A stretch of 64,000 nucleotides of DNA from Pseudonocardia kunmingensis (GCF_006716445.1 NZ_VFPA01000007.1:1-64000); one strand, 5' to 3'; shown: positions 16,482-25,336, counted from the first letter of the stretch. Notes: generated by a model not told the origin, from the letters alone. Translations and numbers: made by a program.

Positions 16482-17657
16482 GTGACCAGCACGAGGAACA
16501 GCACGACGGTGGACGTACCCCACGAGCCGGTGTTGTGGGACCCGCTGGCCGCGTTGCGCGGCGGCGCCGACTCGCCCCCGGTCGACATCTTCATGTCCGG
16601 CACGGTGTTCCTCGACATCGTCTTCACCGGGCTGCCGGCCGCGCCGTCGGCCGGCACCGAGGTGTGGGCGTCGGGCATGGCCTCCTGCCCCGGCGGGATC
16701 GCGAACCTCGCGATCGCCGCCTCCCGGCTCGGACTGCGCACCAGCCTCGCCGCGGGCTTCGGCGACGACGTCTACGCCGACTTCTGCTGGCAGACCCTCG
16801 CCGACCAGGAGCGCGTCGACCTCTCGCGGTCGCGGCGCTTCGCGCAGTGGCACTCCCCCGTCACCGTGTCGATGGCCGTGCAGCGCGACCGGAGCATGGT
16901 CACCCACGGCCACGAGCTGCCGATCCGTGCCGACGAGCTGATCGGCGTGCCGCCCCGCTCCCGGGCCGTCATCACCAGCATCGGCGAGGGCGCCGCCGAC
17001 CCCGTCCTGCCGTCATGGGTGGCGCGGTCGCGCCACGAGGGTGCGCTGGTGTTCGCCGACGCGGGCTGGGACCCCACCGGGGCGTGGGACCCGCAGCTGC
17101 TGCGCACGCTCGCCGGTTGCGACGCGTTCATGCCCAACGCCGTCGAGGCCATGCACTACACGCGCACCGACAGCCCGCAGGCCGCGCTCAAGGCGCTCGC
17201 CGAGCACGTCCCGCTCGCCGTCGTCACGCTGGGCGGGGACGGCGCGATCGCGGTCGACGGCGTGACCGGCGAGACCGCGGCGGTGCCCGCGCTCCCCGTC
17301 GACGCCCTCGACCCGACCGGGGCGGGCGACGTCTTCGGGGCCGGGCTGGTGCTCGGCACCATCGCGGGCTGGCCGCTGGAGCACCGCCTCCTGTTCGCCG
17401 GCGTGTCCGCCGCCCTGGCCGTGCACGAGTTCGGCGGGTCCCTCGCCGCGCCCGGCTGGGGCGACATCGGCGACTGGTGGCGCCGCACCCGCGCCCGCGC
17501 CGACGCCGGGCACGCCGCCGCCGCGGACCTGAGCCGCCGCTACGGGTTCCTCGAGGACCTCGTGCCGCGCACCCACGTCTGCGGGGTCCGCCGCGCCGCT
17601 GCCACGATCGCCCGGCACTCCGACGTCGCCCGACCCACCACCAACACGACCCCCTGA
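16482..17657 (+). CDS. PfkB-family carbohydrate kinase
   Basis: A 391-residue ribokinase-like kinase. The N-terminal substrate lobe has the glycine-rich CPGGIANLAIAASRLGL (about 65-81). The C-terminal ATP/anion-hole motif DPTGAGDVFGAGL (about 277-289) contains the catalytic aspartate GAGD. It is the first gene of a plus-strand unit with a sugar-binding lipoprotein and two permeases, so it most likely phosphorylates the imported sugar. The C-terminal 60 residues past the kinase fold are unusual and of unknown role. Confidence 0.88.
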   Translation: MTSTRNSTTVDVPHEPVLWDPLAALRGGADSPPVDIFMSGTVFLDIVFTGLPAAPSAGTEVWASGMASCPGGIANLAIAASRLGLRTSLAAGFGDDVYADFCWQTLADQERVDLSRSRRFAQWHSPVTVSMAVQRDRSMVTHGHELPIRADELIGVPPRSRAVITSIGEGAADPVLPSWVARSRHEGALVFADAGWDPTGAWDPQLLRTLAGCDAFMPNAVEAMHYTRTDSPQAALKALAEHVPLAVVTLGGDGAIAVDGVTGETAAVPALPVDALDPTGAGDVFGAGLVLGTIAGWPLEHRLLFAGVSAALAVHEFGGSLAAPGWGDIGDWWRRTRARADAGHAAAADLSRRYGFLEDLVPRTHVCGVRRAAATIARHSDVARPTTNTTP

Positions 17658-17674
17658 GCACCCGAGGAGCCCCG

Positions 17675-19045
17675 ATGGCCAGCCGACCGTCACGGATCCG
17701 CCGCGCGCCCGCCGTCGTCGCCGCGCTTCTCGGCGCGCTCCTGGCGACGGCCTGCACGCCCGGCTCCGAGAACGCCGCCGCACCGCCGACCACCGACCGG
17801 GCGGTGCAGACCGACATCGCCGCGCTCGGCCCCGTCACGCTCACCGTGTGGGACCAGGAGGTCCGCGGCGGGCAGAACGAGCAGATGGAGCGGCTCAACG
17901 CGGCGTTCCAGGAGCGCTACCCCAACATCACCATCGAGCGGGAGTCGCGCTCGTTCGACGACCTGGCCACCACGCTGCGGCTGGCGATCACCAGCAACGA
18001 CGCGCCCGACGTCGTGCAGGCCAACAACGGCCGCGCCGACATGGGCGCGTTCGTCGCCGCCGGGCAGCTGCTGCCGCTCCAGCCGTGGGCGCAGGTCTAC
18101 GGCTGGGACCAGCGCTACCCGGAGTCGGTGCGCCAGTACGTGAGCTACACGCCCGACGGCAAGGTGTTCGGCGAGGGCGAGATGTACGGGCTGCCGCAGG
18201 TCGGTGAGGTCGTCGGCGTCTACTACAACCCGGCCGAGCTGCAGCGCCTCGGCATCGCGGTGCCCACCACGTGGGAGGACTTCGAGGCCGCGCTCGCCAC
18301 CGCGAAGGCGGCCGGCACGACGCCCGTGCAGCTGGGCAACGTCGAGGGCTGGCCCGCGCTGCACGTGTTCGGCACCGTACAGGACCAGCTCGTGCCCGCG
18401 GAGCAGGTCACCGACCTCGCGTTCGGGCGTGCCGGCGCGTCCTGGACGACCCCGGAGAACACGCAGGCCGCGCAGAAGGTCGCCGAGTGGGCGCGGGCGG
18501 GGTACTTCCCCGAGGGCGTCAACGGCATCGACGACAACCAGGCCTGGCAGGCCTTCTCCCGCGGCGAGTCGCCCTTCCTCATCGGCGGCACCTGGTACGC
18601 GCCCGACCTCGAGGCCGCCATGGGCCAGAACGTGCGGTTCATGCCGCCCCCGCCGCCCGCGGGCCGTCCGGTGTCGGCCACCGGCGGCACCGGCCTGCCG
18701 TTCTCGATCACCAGCGGCAGCGACGCGCCGGACGCGGCCGCGGCCTACCTCGACTTCATCACGAACGCCGACGCCATGGCCGTGCTCACCGAGACCGGCA
18801 ACCTGCCCGTCGCCGACACCGCGGCGCAGACCCCGCCCGCCGGCCTGTCCGCGGACGTGTTCGCCGCGTTCGCCCAGGTGGCCGAGAACGGTGAGCTGCT
18901 GCCCTACCTCGACTACGCCACCCCGACCATGGGCGACACCATGGGCGCGGCGCTGCAGGACCTGATCGCGGGCGAGCAGCCGCCCGAGGCGTTCCTGAGC
19001 ACGGTGGAGGCCGACTACGCGGCCTTCGTCGACGCGAATGGCTGA
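17675..19045 (+). CDS. ABC sugar transporter substrate-binding lipoprotein
   Basis: A 456-residue family 1 extracellular solute-binding protein. A signal peptide ends in the lipobox LLATAC, so the mature protein should be membrane anchored. The MalE-like body includes LTVWDQEVRGGQ, APDVVQANNGR and the closing-lobe GGTWYAPD. It delivers an oligosaccharide or glycoside to the two permeases that follow. No ATPase is encoded nearby, so a shared MsiK-type ATPase is likely, as in many actinobacteria. Confidence 0.92.
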   Translation: MASRPSRIRRAPAVVAALLGALLATACTPGSENAAAPPTTDRAVQTDIAALGPVTLTVWDQEVRGGQNEQMERLNAAFQERYPNITIERESRSFDDLATTLRLAITSNDAPDVVQANNGRADMGAFVAAGQLLPLQPWAQVYGWDQRYPESVRQYVSYTPDGKVFGEGEMYGLPQVGEVVGVYYNPAELQRLGIAVPTTWEDFEAALATAKAAGTTPVQLGNVEGWPALHVFGTVQDQLVPAEQVTDLAFGRAGASWTTPENTQAAQKVAEWARAGYFPEGVNGIDDNQAWQAFSRGESPFLIGGTWYAPDLEAAMGQNVRFMPPPPPAGRPVSATGGTGLPFSITSGSDAPDAAAAYLDFITNADAMAVLTETGNLPVADTAAQTPPAGLSADVFAAFAQVAENGELLPYLDYATPTMGDTMGAALQDLIAGEQPPEAFLSTVEADYAAFVDANG

Positions 19046-19967
19046 TACCCGCACCCCCGCGCGCGCCCGGCCGGCACCCCCGGTCGTTCCCGCACCGGAC
19101 GGGCGGCTGGGCCCGTCCCGGTGGCACGCCATGGCGTACGTGGCGCCCGCGCTCGTCGTCTACGCGGCGTTCGTGCTCTACCCGCTCGGGCGCGCCGTGC
19201 ACCTGTCGCTCTACGACTGGGACGGGCTCTCCCTCGCCACGTTCGTGGGCCTGGCCAACTACGCGGAGGTCGTCACCGACGCCGGCCTGCGCGCGGCGTT
19301 CGGGCACGCGCTCGTGCTCATCGTGTTCTTCGCGCTGCTGCCCACGGCGATCGGGCTGGTGCTCGCGGCCGTGCTCACCCGCGCCCGGGTGCGCGGCCTG
19401 CCGTTCTTCCGCACGGTCGTGTTCCTGCCGCAGGTGGTGGCCATGGTCGTGGTCGGCGTCGCGTGGCGGCAGCTCTACGCCCCGGACGGATCGGTCAACG
19501 GCCTGCTCGACCTCGTCGGGCTCGGCGGGCTGACGCGGGCCTGGCTCGGCGACACCACCTTCGCGCTGCCGGCCGTCGGTGTGATCGGCACGTGGGTGCA
19601 GACCGGGCTGGTCACCGTGCTGCTGATGGCCGGGATGAGCCGCATCCCCGACCAGCTGTACGAGGCGGCGCGCCTCGACGGCGCCGGGCCGGTGCGGGAG
19701 TTCTTCGCGATCACCCTGCCCGCGGTGCGCGCCGAGCTCGCCGTCGCGCTCACGCTCACCGTCATCGCCGCGCTCAAGACCTTCGACCTGATCTACATCA
19801 CGACCGGTGGCGGGCCGGGCAACCGCACGTCGGTGCCGTCGTTCGAGGTCTACAACCGCGCGTTCCGGCTGGGCGAGGTGGGCTCGGCGGCAGCCGTCGG
19901 CGTCACGCTCACCGTGCTCATCTTCGTGATCAACCTGGCGGTCGCGCGGATCGGGGAGCGCCGGTGA
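19038..19967 (+). CDS. ABC sugar transporter permease (MalF-like)
   Basis: A 309-residue inner-membrane permease with about six membrane helices. The EAA loop is visible as YEAARLDGAGPVREFFAITLP (residues about 212-232), the contact site for the ATPase. It overlaps the binding-protein gene by 8 bases and the second permease by 4. It pairs with the next gene to form the import channel. Confidence 0.93.
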   Translation: MADTRTPARARPAPPVVPAPDGRLGPSRWHAMAYVAPALVVYAAFVLYPLGRAVHLSLYDWDGLSLATFVGLANYAEVVTDAGLRAAFGHALVLIVFFALLPTAIGLVLAAVLTRARVRGLPFFRTVVFLPQVVAMVVVGVAWRQLYAPDGSVNGLLDLVGLGGLTRAWLGDTTFALPAVGVIGTWVQTGLVTVLLMAGMSRIPDQLYEAARLDGAGPVREFFAITLPAVRAELAVALTLTVIAALKTFDLIYITTGGGPGNRTSVPSFEVYNRAFRLGEVGSAAAVGVTLTVLIFVINLAVARIGERR

Positions 19968-20764
19968 TCTCCCGTACCGAGCGCGCGGCCAACTACGCGA
20001 TCCTGCTGCTCTTCGCCACCTTCGCGCTGTGGCCGGTCCTCACGATCCTCGCCAGCGCGCTCGGCCCCGGCGACTCGGGCGGGCCGGGCGGCCTCGCCAA
20101 CTTCCCCGCGGCATGGGAGCAGGGGCGGTTCGGGTCGTCGATGCTCACCAGCGTTGCGGTGTCGGCGTTCGTGGTCGTCGTCGCGGGGGTGCTGTCGGTG
20201 CTCGCCGGCTACGCGTTCGGCACGATGCGCGTGCCGGGGGCGGCCGTGCTGTTCCCGCTGTTCCTGCTCGGGCTGATGGTGCCCACCGAGGTGATCGTCG
20301 TCCCGCTGTACTTCGACCTGCGCACCTTCGGGCTCACCAACACGTTCTGGGCCATCGCCCTGCCGCAGGTGGCGCAGTCGCTCGCGTTCGGCACGTTCTG
20401 GATGCGGGCCTACTTCCGCTCCCGCCCGCAGTCGCTGATCGAGGCCGGCCGCCTCGACGGTGCGGGCTCGTGGCGCATCCTGTGGCAGATCCTGGTGCCG
20501 CCGGGGCGGCCCGCCATCGTCACGATGGTGGTGTTGACCTTCATGTGGACGTGGAACGAGTTCCTCATCCCGCTGGTCATGGCCACCGACGGGGACCTGC
20601 GCACCGCGCCGCTCGGGCTCGCGTTCTTCCAGGGCCAGCACATGACGGGCTTCACGCTGCTGGCGGCCGGCGCGGTGATCGTCGCGGTGCCGGTGGTGGT
20701 GGTCTACCTGTTCCTGCAGCGGCACTTCATCCGCGGGATGCTGGAGGGGGCGGTGCGGGAGTGA
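19964..20764 (+). CDS. ABC sugar transporter permease (MalG-like)
   Basis: A 266-residue permease with six predicted membrane helices and an EAA loop (IEAGRLDGAGSWRILWQILVP, residues about 158-178). GTG start overlaps the preceding stop (GTGA). It ends the transporter operon; no ATPase gene follows before the next unit. Confidence 0.93.
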   Translation: MISRTERAANYAILLLFATFALWPVLTILASALGPGDSGGPGGLANFPAAWEQGRFGSSMLTSVAVSAFVVVVAGVLSVLAGYAFGTMRVPGAAVLFPLFLLGLMVPTEVIVVPLYFDLRTFGLTNTFWAIALPQVAQSLAFGTFWMRAYFRSRPQSLIEAGRLDGAGSWRILWQILVPPGRPAIVTMVVLTFMWTWNEFLIPLVMATDGDLRTAPLGLAFFQGQHMTGFTLLAAGAVIVAVPVVVVYLFLQRHFIRGMLEGAVRE

Positions 20765-20851
20765 GCCGATCACCGTGGCGACGCGCGCTCGTCACCCGCC
20801 GTTCCCCGGCCCGGGGTTGGATGACGCAGGGCGGAGGGCGGGGGTCGGCGG

Positions 20852-21290
20852 ATGTTCGTGGAGCTGCTGAACGCGGTGCAGCGGCGGTTCAACCGCTGGG
20901 TCGAGACGCGTGACGTCGAGGACCTGCTCGACCCGGCCGGCCTCCGCGACGTCGCGGCGCTGCTACCGCTGGCACCCTCGGAGCCGCCCCGACGCCGGTT
21001 CGGGTTCCTGCGGCTGACCCCGGAGCGGGAGGCCACCGTCGCGGCGCTGCAGGCCACCGGCATGCTGCGCTACGCCCGCGGCCTGCACCTGCCCACCGGC
21101 CCGGCCCGCGACGAGGAGCTCACCGCGGCCACCGACCCGCTGAACGCCGCGCTGCCGGCCCTGTCCGAGCTCCCCGACGACGTGCAGGAGCTGACACGGC
21201 TGGCGAACCCCGCCGCCGACGGTCCCGCTCGGGCAGCTCGGCGACGCGATCGCCGCGACCCGCCGCTTCGTGGCCGACTTCGCACACCCA
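20852..21290 (+). pseudogene. Frameshifted hypothetical gene ending in an inverted repeat
   Basis: The frame opened by ATG 20852 (MFVELLNAVQRRFNRWVETR) looks coding for about 120 residues, up to QELTRLANPAAD. At about 21220 coding character moves to the +1 frame, which reads VPLGQLGDAIAATRRFVADFAH before running into the 72-base inverted repeat at 21276. The shifted frame then meets its first stop at 21402, inside the tRNA. A one-base deletion plus loss of the native end by repeat insertion would explain this. Protein family not recognised. Confidence 0.5.
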
Positions 21291-21347
21291 GTTGCCACTT
21301 CGCACAAGGCCCGCGGTGTGCGAAGTGGGTGCTGGGTGTGCGAAGTC
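21276..21347. repeat. 72-base two-step inverted repeat upstream of tRNA
   Basis: Outer arms GACTTCGCACACCCAG (21276-21291) and CTGGGTGTGCGAAGTC (21332-21347) are exact complements. Inner arms CACTTCGCACA (21296-21306) and TGTGCGAAGTG (21317-21327) are also exact. Internal 4-base spacers and a 10-base loop separate them. The right end lies 21 bases before the tRNA. Confidence 0.92.
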
Positions 21348-21368
21348 GAGCCCGTACGATTTGTGTGC

Positions 21369-21441
21369 GCCGGCGTAGCCCAACGGCAGAGGCCCGATCT
21401 TTAGGTGGTCGTCAGTGCGGGTTCGAATCCCGCCGCCGGCA
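21369..21441 (+). tRNA. tRNA with apparent UAG anticodon and short variable arm
   Basis: Acceptor stem GCCGGCG pairs with CGCCGGC (21434-21440), followed by discriminator A; genomic CC follows rather than a full CCA. The D-stem has three pairs, the T-arm is GCGGG-TTCGAAT-CCCGC, and the variable loop is 5 bases. The anticodon stem CGATC/GGTCG (one T-G pair) closes the loop TTTAGGT, giving anticodon TAG at 21402-21404. UAG would read CUA (leucine), but leucine tRNAs normally have a long variable arm, so the amino acid is uncertain. It could be a degenerate tRNA. Confidence 0.75.
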
Positions 21442-21451
21442 CCGCGCGCCC

Positions 21452-22141
21452 CTACGCGGCCCGCTCGTCCCCCGGCTCCACGTCGGTGGCGACCGGGAGC
21501 GGCACCACCGGCGCCGGCCTCCGGGCCGCGATCAGCGCCCCGGTGAGCCCGATGGCCCCCGAGCACACCGACACCAGCAGCATCGCGGGGTGCGGGTTGC
21601 CGCCCACCGCCGCGTCACCCAGGATGACGACCCCGATCGTGCCGGGTAGGACGCCCAGCACGGTGCCGATCAGGTACGGCGCGAACCGCACACCCGAGAG
21701 CGCCGAGGCGTAGTTCATCGCGGAGAACGGCACGGCGGGGATCAGCCGCAGCGAGATCATCGCGAGCAGGCCGCTGCGGTCCAGCCGGGCGCGCACCCAC
21801 GTCATGAGGCGGTGGTCGGAGTGCTTGCGCGCGAACCGCCCGCCCACGCAGCGGGCCAGCCAGAAGGCGACGGCGGCAGCCAGGGCCGTGCCGGCCACGG
21901 CGAGCAGCACGCCGCCGATGCCGCCGAACAGCACCCCGGCGGCCACGGTGAACACGGTGCGCGGCACGGGCGCGACCGTGACCGCACCCTGCAGCAGCAC
22001 GAACAGCAACGGCGCCCACAGGCCCGCGGTCTGCACGGCCGCGCGGATGTCGGGGATGCCGGTGCCGCTGCGGAACGCGAGCACGGCGAGGACGGCGACC
22101 GCGAGCACGCCGGCGACTGCGGCGATCCGTCCCCATCTCAC
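21452..22141 (-). CDS. TVP38/TMEM64 (VTT-domain) membrane protein
   Basis: A 229-residue integral membrane protein of the DedA/VTT superfamily. The conserved core is LFGGIGGVLLAVAGTALAAAVAFWLAR followed by a second repeat with LRLIPAVPFSAMNYASALSGV, containing the family's proline and glycine residues. Relatives are thought to move or scramble lipids. Five to six membrane helices are predicted. It stands alone, ending 11 bases from the tRNA. Confidence 0.85.
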   Translation of the reverse strand: MRWGRIAAVAGVLAVAVLAVLAFRSGTGIPDIRAAVQTAGLWAPLLFVLLQGAVTVAPVPRTVFTVAAGVLFGGIGGVLLAVAGTALAAAVAFWLARCVGGRFARKHSDHRLMTWVRARLDRSGLLAMISLRLIPAVPFSAMNYASALSGVRFAPYLIGTVLGVLPGTIGVVILGDAAVGGNPHPAMLLVSVCSGAIGLTGALIAARRPAPVVPLPVATDVEPGDERAA

Positions 22142-22235
22142 TCGCTCGACGGTACCGAACGCCGTCTACCTGCTCGGCACGAAGGGTGGCGCTCGCCACC
22201 GGATGTTCACCTGCGCGGCGGCTACCGTGCCTCGC

Positions 22236-22625
22236 GTGACCGATGAGCAGCGCACCCTCGACCTCGATCCCGACGGCCTGGCCGTCCGCCGCGAGGTGCT
22301 CGGACCGGACCACGTGGACGCCGCGCTCGAGCGCGCCGACGAGATCACGTCCGAGTTCCAGGAGATGATCACCCGCTACGCCTGGGGCGGCATCTGGACC
22401 CGTCCCGGCCTGGACCGGCGGATGCGCAGCGCCATCACGATCACCGCGCTCGTCGCGCACGGGCACCTCGCCGAGCTGGAGCTGCACCTGCGCGCGGCCC
22501 TGCGCAACGGCCTCACCCGCGAGGAGATCGTGGAGGTGCTGCTGCAGAGCGCGATCTACTGCGGCGTGCCCGCCGCCAACTCGGCCTTCGGCGTGGCCCG
22601 CCGCGTGCTGAACGAGCCCTCCTGA
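22236..22625 (+). CDS. pcaC: 4-carboxymuconolactone decarboxylase-like protein
   Basis: A 129-residue AhpD-like fold protein of the CMD family. It resembles PcaC of the protocatechuate branch of the beta-ketoadipate pathway (VRREVLG, RSAITITALVAHGHLAELELH, EIVEVLLQSAIYCGVPAANSAF). The rest of that pathway is not nearby, so PcaC is likely but not proven. GTG 22236 is preceded by TACCGT and 7 bases, a leaderless promoter pattern. Confidence 0.82.
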   Translation: MTDEQRTLDLDPDGLAVRREVLGPDHVDAALERADEITSEFQEMITRYAWGGIWTRPGLDRRMRSAITITALVAHGHLAELELHLRAALRNGLTREEIVEVLLQSAIYCGVPAANSAFGVARRVLNEPS

Positions 22626-22638
22626 CGCGCCTCGGCGC

Positions 22639-23229
22639 TCAGGTGAGGGCGGCCAGGTGCGGGAGGAGGGCGCGCATGGCGCGGCCCCGGTGCGACGCCG
22701 CGTCCTTCTCCTGCGGCTCCAGCTCCGCCGAGGTGCGCTCCTCGCCGTCCGGCACGAAGATCGGGTCGTAGCCGAAGCCGTTCGTGCCGCGGGGCGCGCG
22801 CACGATCCGGCCCGTCCACTCGCCGTGCACCACGGTCTCCCGGCCCCCGGGCACCACCAGCGCGGCGGCGCACACGAACGCGGCGCCGCGGCGCTCGTCG
22901 GGCACGTCCCCGAGCTGGCCCAGGAGCAGTTCGAGGTTGGCGACGTCGTCGCCGTGGCGGCCGCACCAACGGGCGGACAGCACCCCGGGCATCCCGTTGA
23001 GCGCGTCGACGGCGAGACCGGAGTCGTCGGCCACCGAGGGGAGGCCCGTGGCCGCCGCGGCGTCCCGCGCCTTGGCGAGCGCGTTCTCGGCGAACGTGGC
23101 GCCCGTCTCCGGGGCCTCGGGGAACTCCGGGACGTCGGCGAGGCCGACGACCTCGACGGGGCCGTCGACGAGCATCCGCTGCAGCTCGACGAGCTTGCCC
23201 GCGTTGCGGGTGGCGAGCAGGACCTTCAT
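22639..23229 (-). CDS. rdgB: Non-canonical purine NTP pyrophosphatase (RdgB/HAM1)
   Basis: A 196-residue RdgB-type enzyme that hydrolyses XTP, ITP and dITP to monophosphates. Motifs: LLATRNAGKLVELQ at the N-terminus, TFAENALAKA, VADDSGLAVDALNGMPGV (catalytic aspartate) and GTNGFGYDPIF. It follows rph in the same order as in mycobacteria (rph-rdgB), separated by four bases. Confidence 0.96.
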   Translation of the reverse strand: MKVLLATRNAGKLVELQRMLVDGPVEVVGLADVPEFPEAPETGATFAENALAKARDAAAATGLPSVADDSGLAVDALNGMPGVLSARWCGRHGDDVANLELLLGQLGDVPDERRGAAFVCAAALVVPGGRETVVHGEWTGRIVRAPRGTNGFGYDPIFVPDGEERTSAELEPQEKDAASHRGRAMRALLPHLAALT

Positions 23230-23233
23230 CGCG

Positions 23234-23986
23234 TCACGACCGTCCCGGCAGGTCGCGCGGGTAGGGCTGGGCGAGTGCCTCGGCCTGCAGGTCCGCCAGC
23301 TTCTGGATGCCGACGAGCGCGACGTCGAGCATCGCGTCGAGCGTGCTGCGGGTGTAGGTGGCGCCCTCCCCCGTGCCCTGCACCTCGACGAGGGTGCCGG
23401 TGTTGGTCGCGACGATGTTCGCGTCCACCTCGGCGCGGGAGTCCTCCTCGTAGGGCAGGTCGAGGCGCACGCGCCCGTCCACCACCCCGACGCTGACGGC
23501 CGCGATCTGGCAGGACAGCGGCTTCGGGTCGGCGAGCGCACCGTGGGCACCGAGCCAGGTGACGGCGTCGGCCAGCGCCACGTAGGCACCGGTGATCGCG
23601 GCGGTGCGGGTGCCGCCGTCGGCCTGCAGGACGTCGCAGTCCAGCGCGATGGTGTTCTCGCCGAGCGCGGCGAGGTCGATGCACGCCCGCAGCGAGCGGC
23701 CGACGAGCCTGCTGATCTCCTGGGTGCGGCCGCCGACGCGGCCCTTCACCGACTCGCGGTCGTTGCGGGTGTTCGTGGCCGAGGGCAGCATCGCGTACTC
23801 CGCGGTGACCCATCCCAGCCCGGAGCCCTTGCGCCAGCGCGGCACGCCCTCGGTGACGCTCGCCGCGCACAGCACCTTCGTGTCCCCGAACTCGACGAGC
23901 ACCGAGCCCGCCGGGTGCTTCTGGAAGCCCCGGGTGATCGTCACCGGGCGGAGCTCGTCGTCGGTCCTGCCGTCTGCGCGTGTCAC
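23234..23986 (-). CDS. rph: Ribonuclease PH
   Basis: A 250-residue RNase PH, a phosphorolytic 3'-5' exoribonuclease that trims tRNA 3' ends. Motifs include LRPVTITRGFQKHPAGSVL at the start, AEYAMLPSATNTRN, RLVGRSLRACIDL and LDCDVLQADGGTRTAAITG. The GTG start is supported by a leaderless promoter: TAGGGT ends 6 bases before it on the minus strand. First gene of the rph-rdgB unit. Confidence 0.96.
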   Translation of the reverse strand: MTRADGRTDDELRPVTITRGFQKHPAGSVLVEFGDTKVLCAASVTEGVPRWRKGSGLGWVTAEYAMLPSATNTRNDRESVKGRVGGRTQEISRLVGRSLRACIDLAALGENTIALDCDVLQADGGTRTAAITGAYVALADAVTWLGAHGALADPKPLSCQIAAVSVGVVDGRVRLDLPYEEDSRAEVDANIVATNTGTLVEVQGTGEGATYTRSTLDAMLDVALVGIQKLADLQAEALAQPYPRDLPGRS

Positions 23987-24003
23987 GCGGCCACCCTATG
24001 ACC

Positions 24004-24022
24004 CGGTCGGTTGAACCGACCG
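24004..24022. repeat. Short perfect inverted repeat upstream of rph
   Basis: CGGTCGGTT-G-AACCGACCG lies between the divergent rph and DUF2231 genes, just upstream of the rph -10 box. It could be an operator. Confidence 0.5.
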
Positions 24023-24046
24023 CCGCGGTGCGCCGTTGCACAGGAC

Positions 24047-24538
24047 ATGTGGGTCATCGACGGCATCCCGCTGCACCCCCTCGTCGTGCACGCGGTCGTC
24101 GTGCTGCTGCCGCTGGCCGCGCTGGGCGCCGTCGTGATCGCGGTCAGCCGGTCGTGGCGCCGCACGCTCGGGGTGCCGGTGCTGCTCGTGGGTGTGGCCG
24201 GGGTGGCGGCGGTCCCGATGGCGACGACCACCGGCACCCAGCTCTGGACGGCGCTCGGCGGCCACAACCCGCTGATCGACGTCCACGCGCAGCGCGCCTC
24301 GTGGCTGCTGCCGGTGGCCCTGGTCTTCCTCGTGCTGCTGGCGGGAGCGGTGCTCACCGAGCGGGCGGCGGCGCGCGCCGAGGCGGGGGCGCACGCCCGG
24401 GCGACCACGGCCACCCGCGCGCGGGCCGCCACCGGCCTCGCGGTGCTCGCCGCGCTGGCGGGGCTCGCCGTCACCGCCGTCGTGGTGTGGGTGGGGCACG
24501 CCGGCTCGGTGGTCGTCTGGCAGGGGATCGGGCAGTAG
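24047..24538 (+). CDS. DUF2231-family membrane protein
   Basis: A 163-residue protein starting MWVIDGIPLHPLVVHAVVVL, the DUF2231 signature (GxPLHPLxVH). Four membrane helices are predicted: about 12-32, 42-60, 85-108 and 134-155. The conserved histidines near helix 1 suggest metal or heme contact, but the family's function is not established. ATG 24047 matches the family start better than an upstream in-frame ATG at 24011. Confidence 0.85.
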   Translation: MWVIDGIPLHPLVVHAVVVLLPLAALGAVVIAVSRSWRRTLGVPVLLVGVAGVAAVPMATTTGTQLWTALGGHNPLIDVHAQRASWLLPVALVFLVLLAGAVLTERAAARAEAGAHARATTATRARAATGLAVLAALAGLAVTAVVVWVGHAGSVVVWQGIGQ

Positions 24539-24539
24539 G

Positions 24540-25328
24540 TCAGACGTCGTAGGCCCGGTCGGGCGCCACCAGCTCCACCGGGCCGTCGAACGCCGCCTTC
24601 GCCTCGGCCAGCAGGTCCTCGCCGGAGAACCACGCGGGCACGTGAGTGAGCAGCAACCGGCCGACGCCCGCCGCCGCCGCGTGCTCGCCCGCCTGCCGGC
24701 CGGACAGGTGCACGCCGGGCGGCTGCTCGCGGTCCGTTCCGGGCACCAGGTGCGGCCAGGTGGCCTCGCACAGCAGCACGTCGGCGCCGCGGGCCAGCTC
24801 CACGAGCGACGCGCACGGGCCCGTGTCGCCGCTGTAGACGAGGCTGCGCCCGTCCGCCTCGACCCGCAGCGCGTAGGCCTCGCAGGGATGGTCGACGCGA
24901 CGGGCGGTGAGCCGCACGCCGGCCACGGTGGCGCTGCCGCCGTCGGTGAGGGGGTGGAAGGTGAAGACGTCGGTGAGGTCGGTCTCGGCCCGCTCGGCGG
25001 CGTCGGGCGCGTACGCCGCGGCGAACCGGTCGGGCGCCTCGGCCGGGGCGTGCACCGCGAGCGGGCGCACGGCCGGGTCGTGGGGCGGGCGCGGGTGGTA
25101 GCGGCGGTGCACCGCCAGCGCCGAGAAGTCGGCGCAGTGGTCGGGGTGCAGGTGGGAGAAGGCGACGGCGTCGAGGTCCCACGGGTCGAGGTGGCGCTGC
25201 AGCGCACCGAGGGTGCCGTTGCCCAGGTCGAGCACGAGGCGCGCTCCCCCGGCCTCGACCAGGTAGCCCGACGCCGGGGAGTCTGGCCCCGGTCCGCTGC
25301 CCGAGCACCCCAGCACGATCAGCCGCAT
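24540..25328 (-). CDS. Metallo-beta-lactamase-fold hydrolase (Rv1339-like phosphodiesterase)
   Basis: A 262-residue MBL-fold protein of the RNase Z-like branch. The metal motif HLHPDHCAD, SGDTGPC and the C-terminal LLLTHVPAW histidine are present. Its place between rph/rdgB and murI/rhomboid/cysM matches mycobacterial Rv1339, reported to hydrolyse cyclic AMP. By position and fold this is probably the same enzyme. In this genome two small membrane protein genes separate it from murI. Confidence 0.82.
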   Translation of the reverse strand: MRLIVLGCSGSGPGPDSPASGYLVEAGGARLVLDLGNGTLGALQRHLDPWDLDAVAFSHLHPDHCADFSALAVHRRYHPRPPHDPAVRPLAVHAPAEAPDRFAAAYAPDAAERAETDLTDVFTFHPLTDGGSATVAGVRLTARRVDHPCEAYALRVEADGRSLVYSGDTGPCASLVELARGADVLLCEATWPHLVPGTDREQPPGVHLSGRQAGEHAAAAGVGRLLLTHVPAWFSGEDLLAEAKAAFDGPVELVAPDRAYDV

Positions 25329-25336
25329 GCGCAACG

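Noticed and set aside
21276..21441. Integrated element at the tRNA
   Set aside because: No integrase and no direct repeat of the tRNA 3' end were found within the window.
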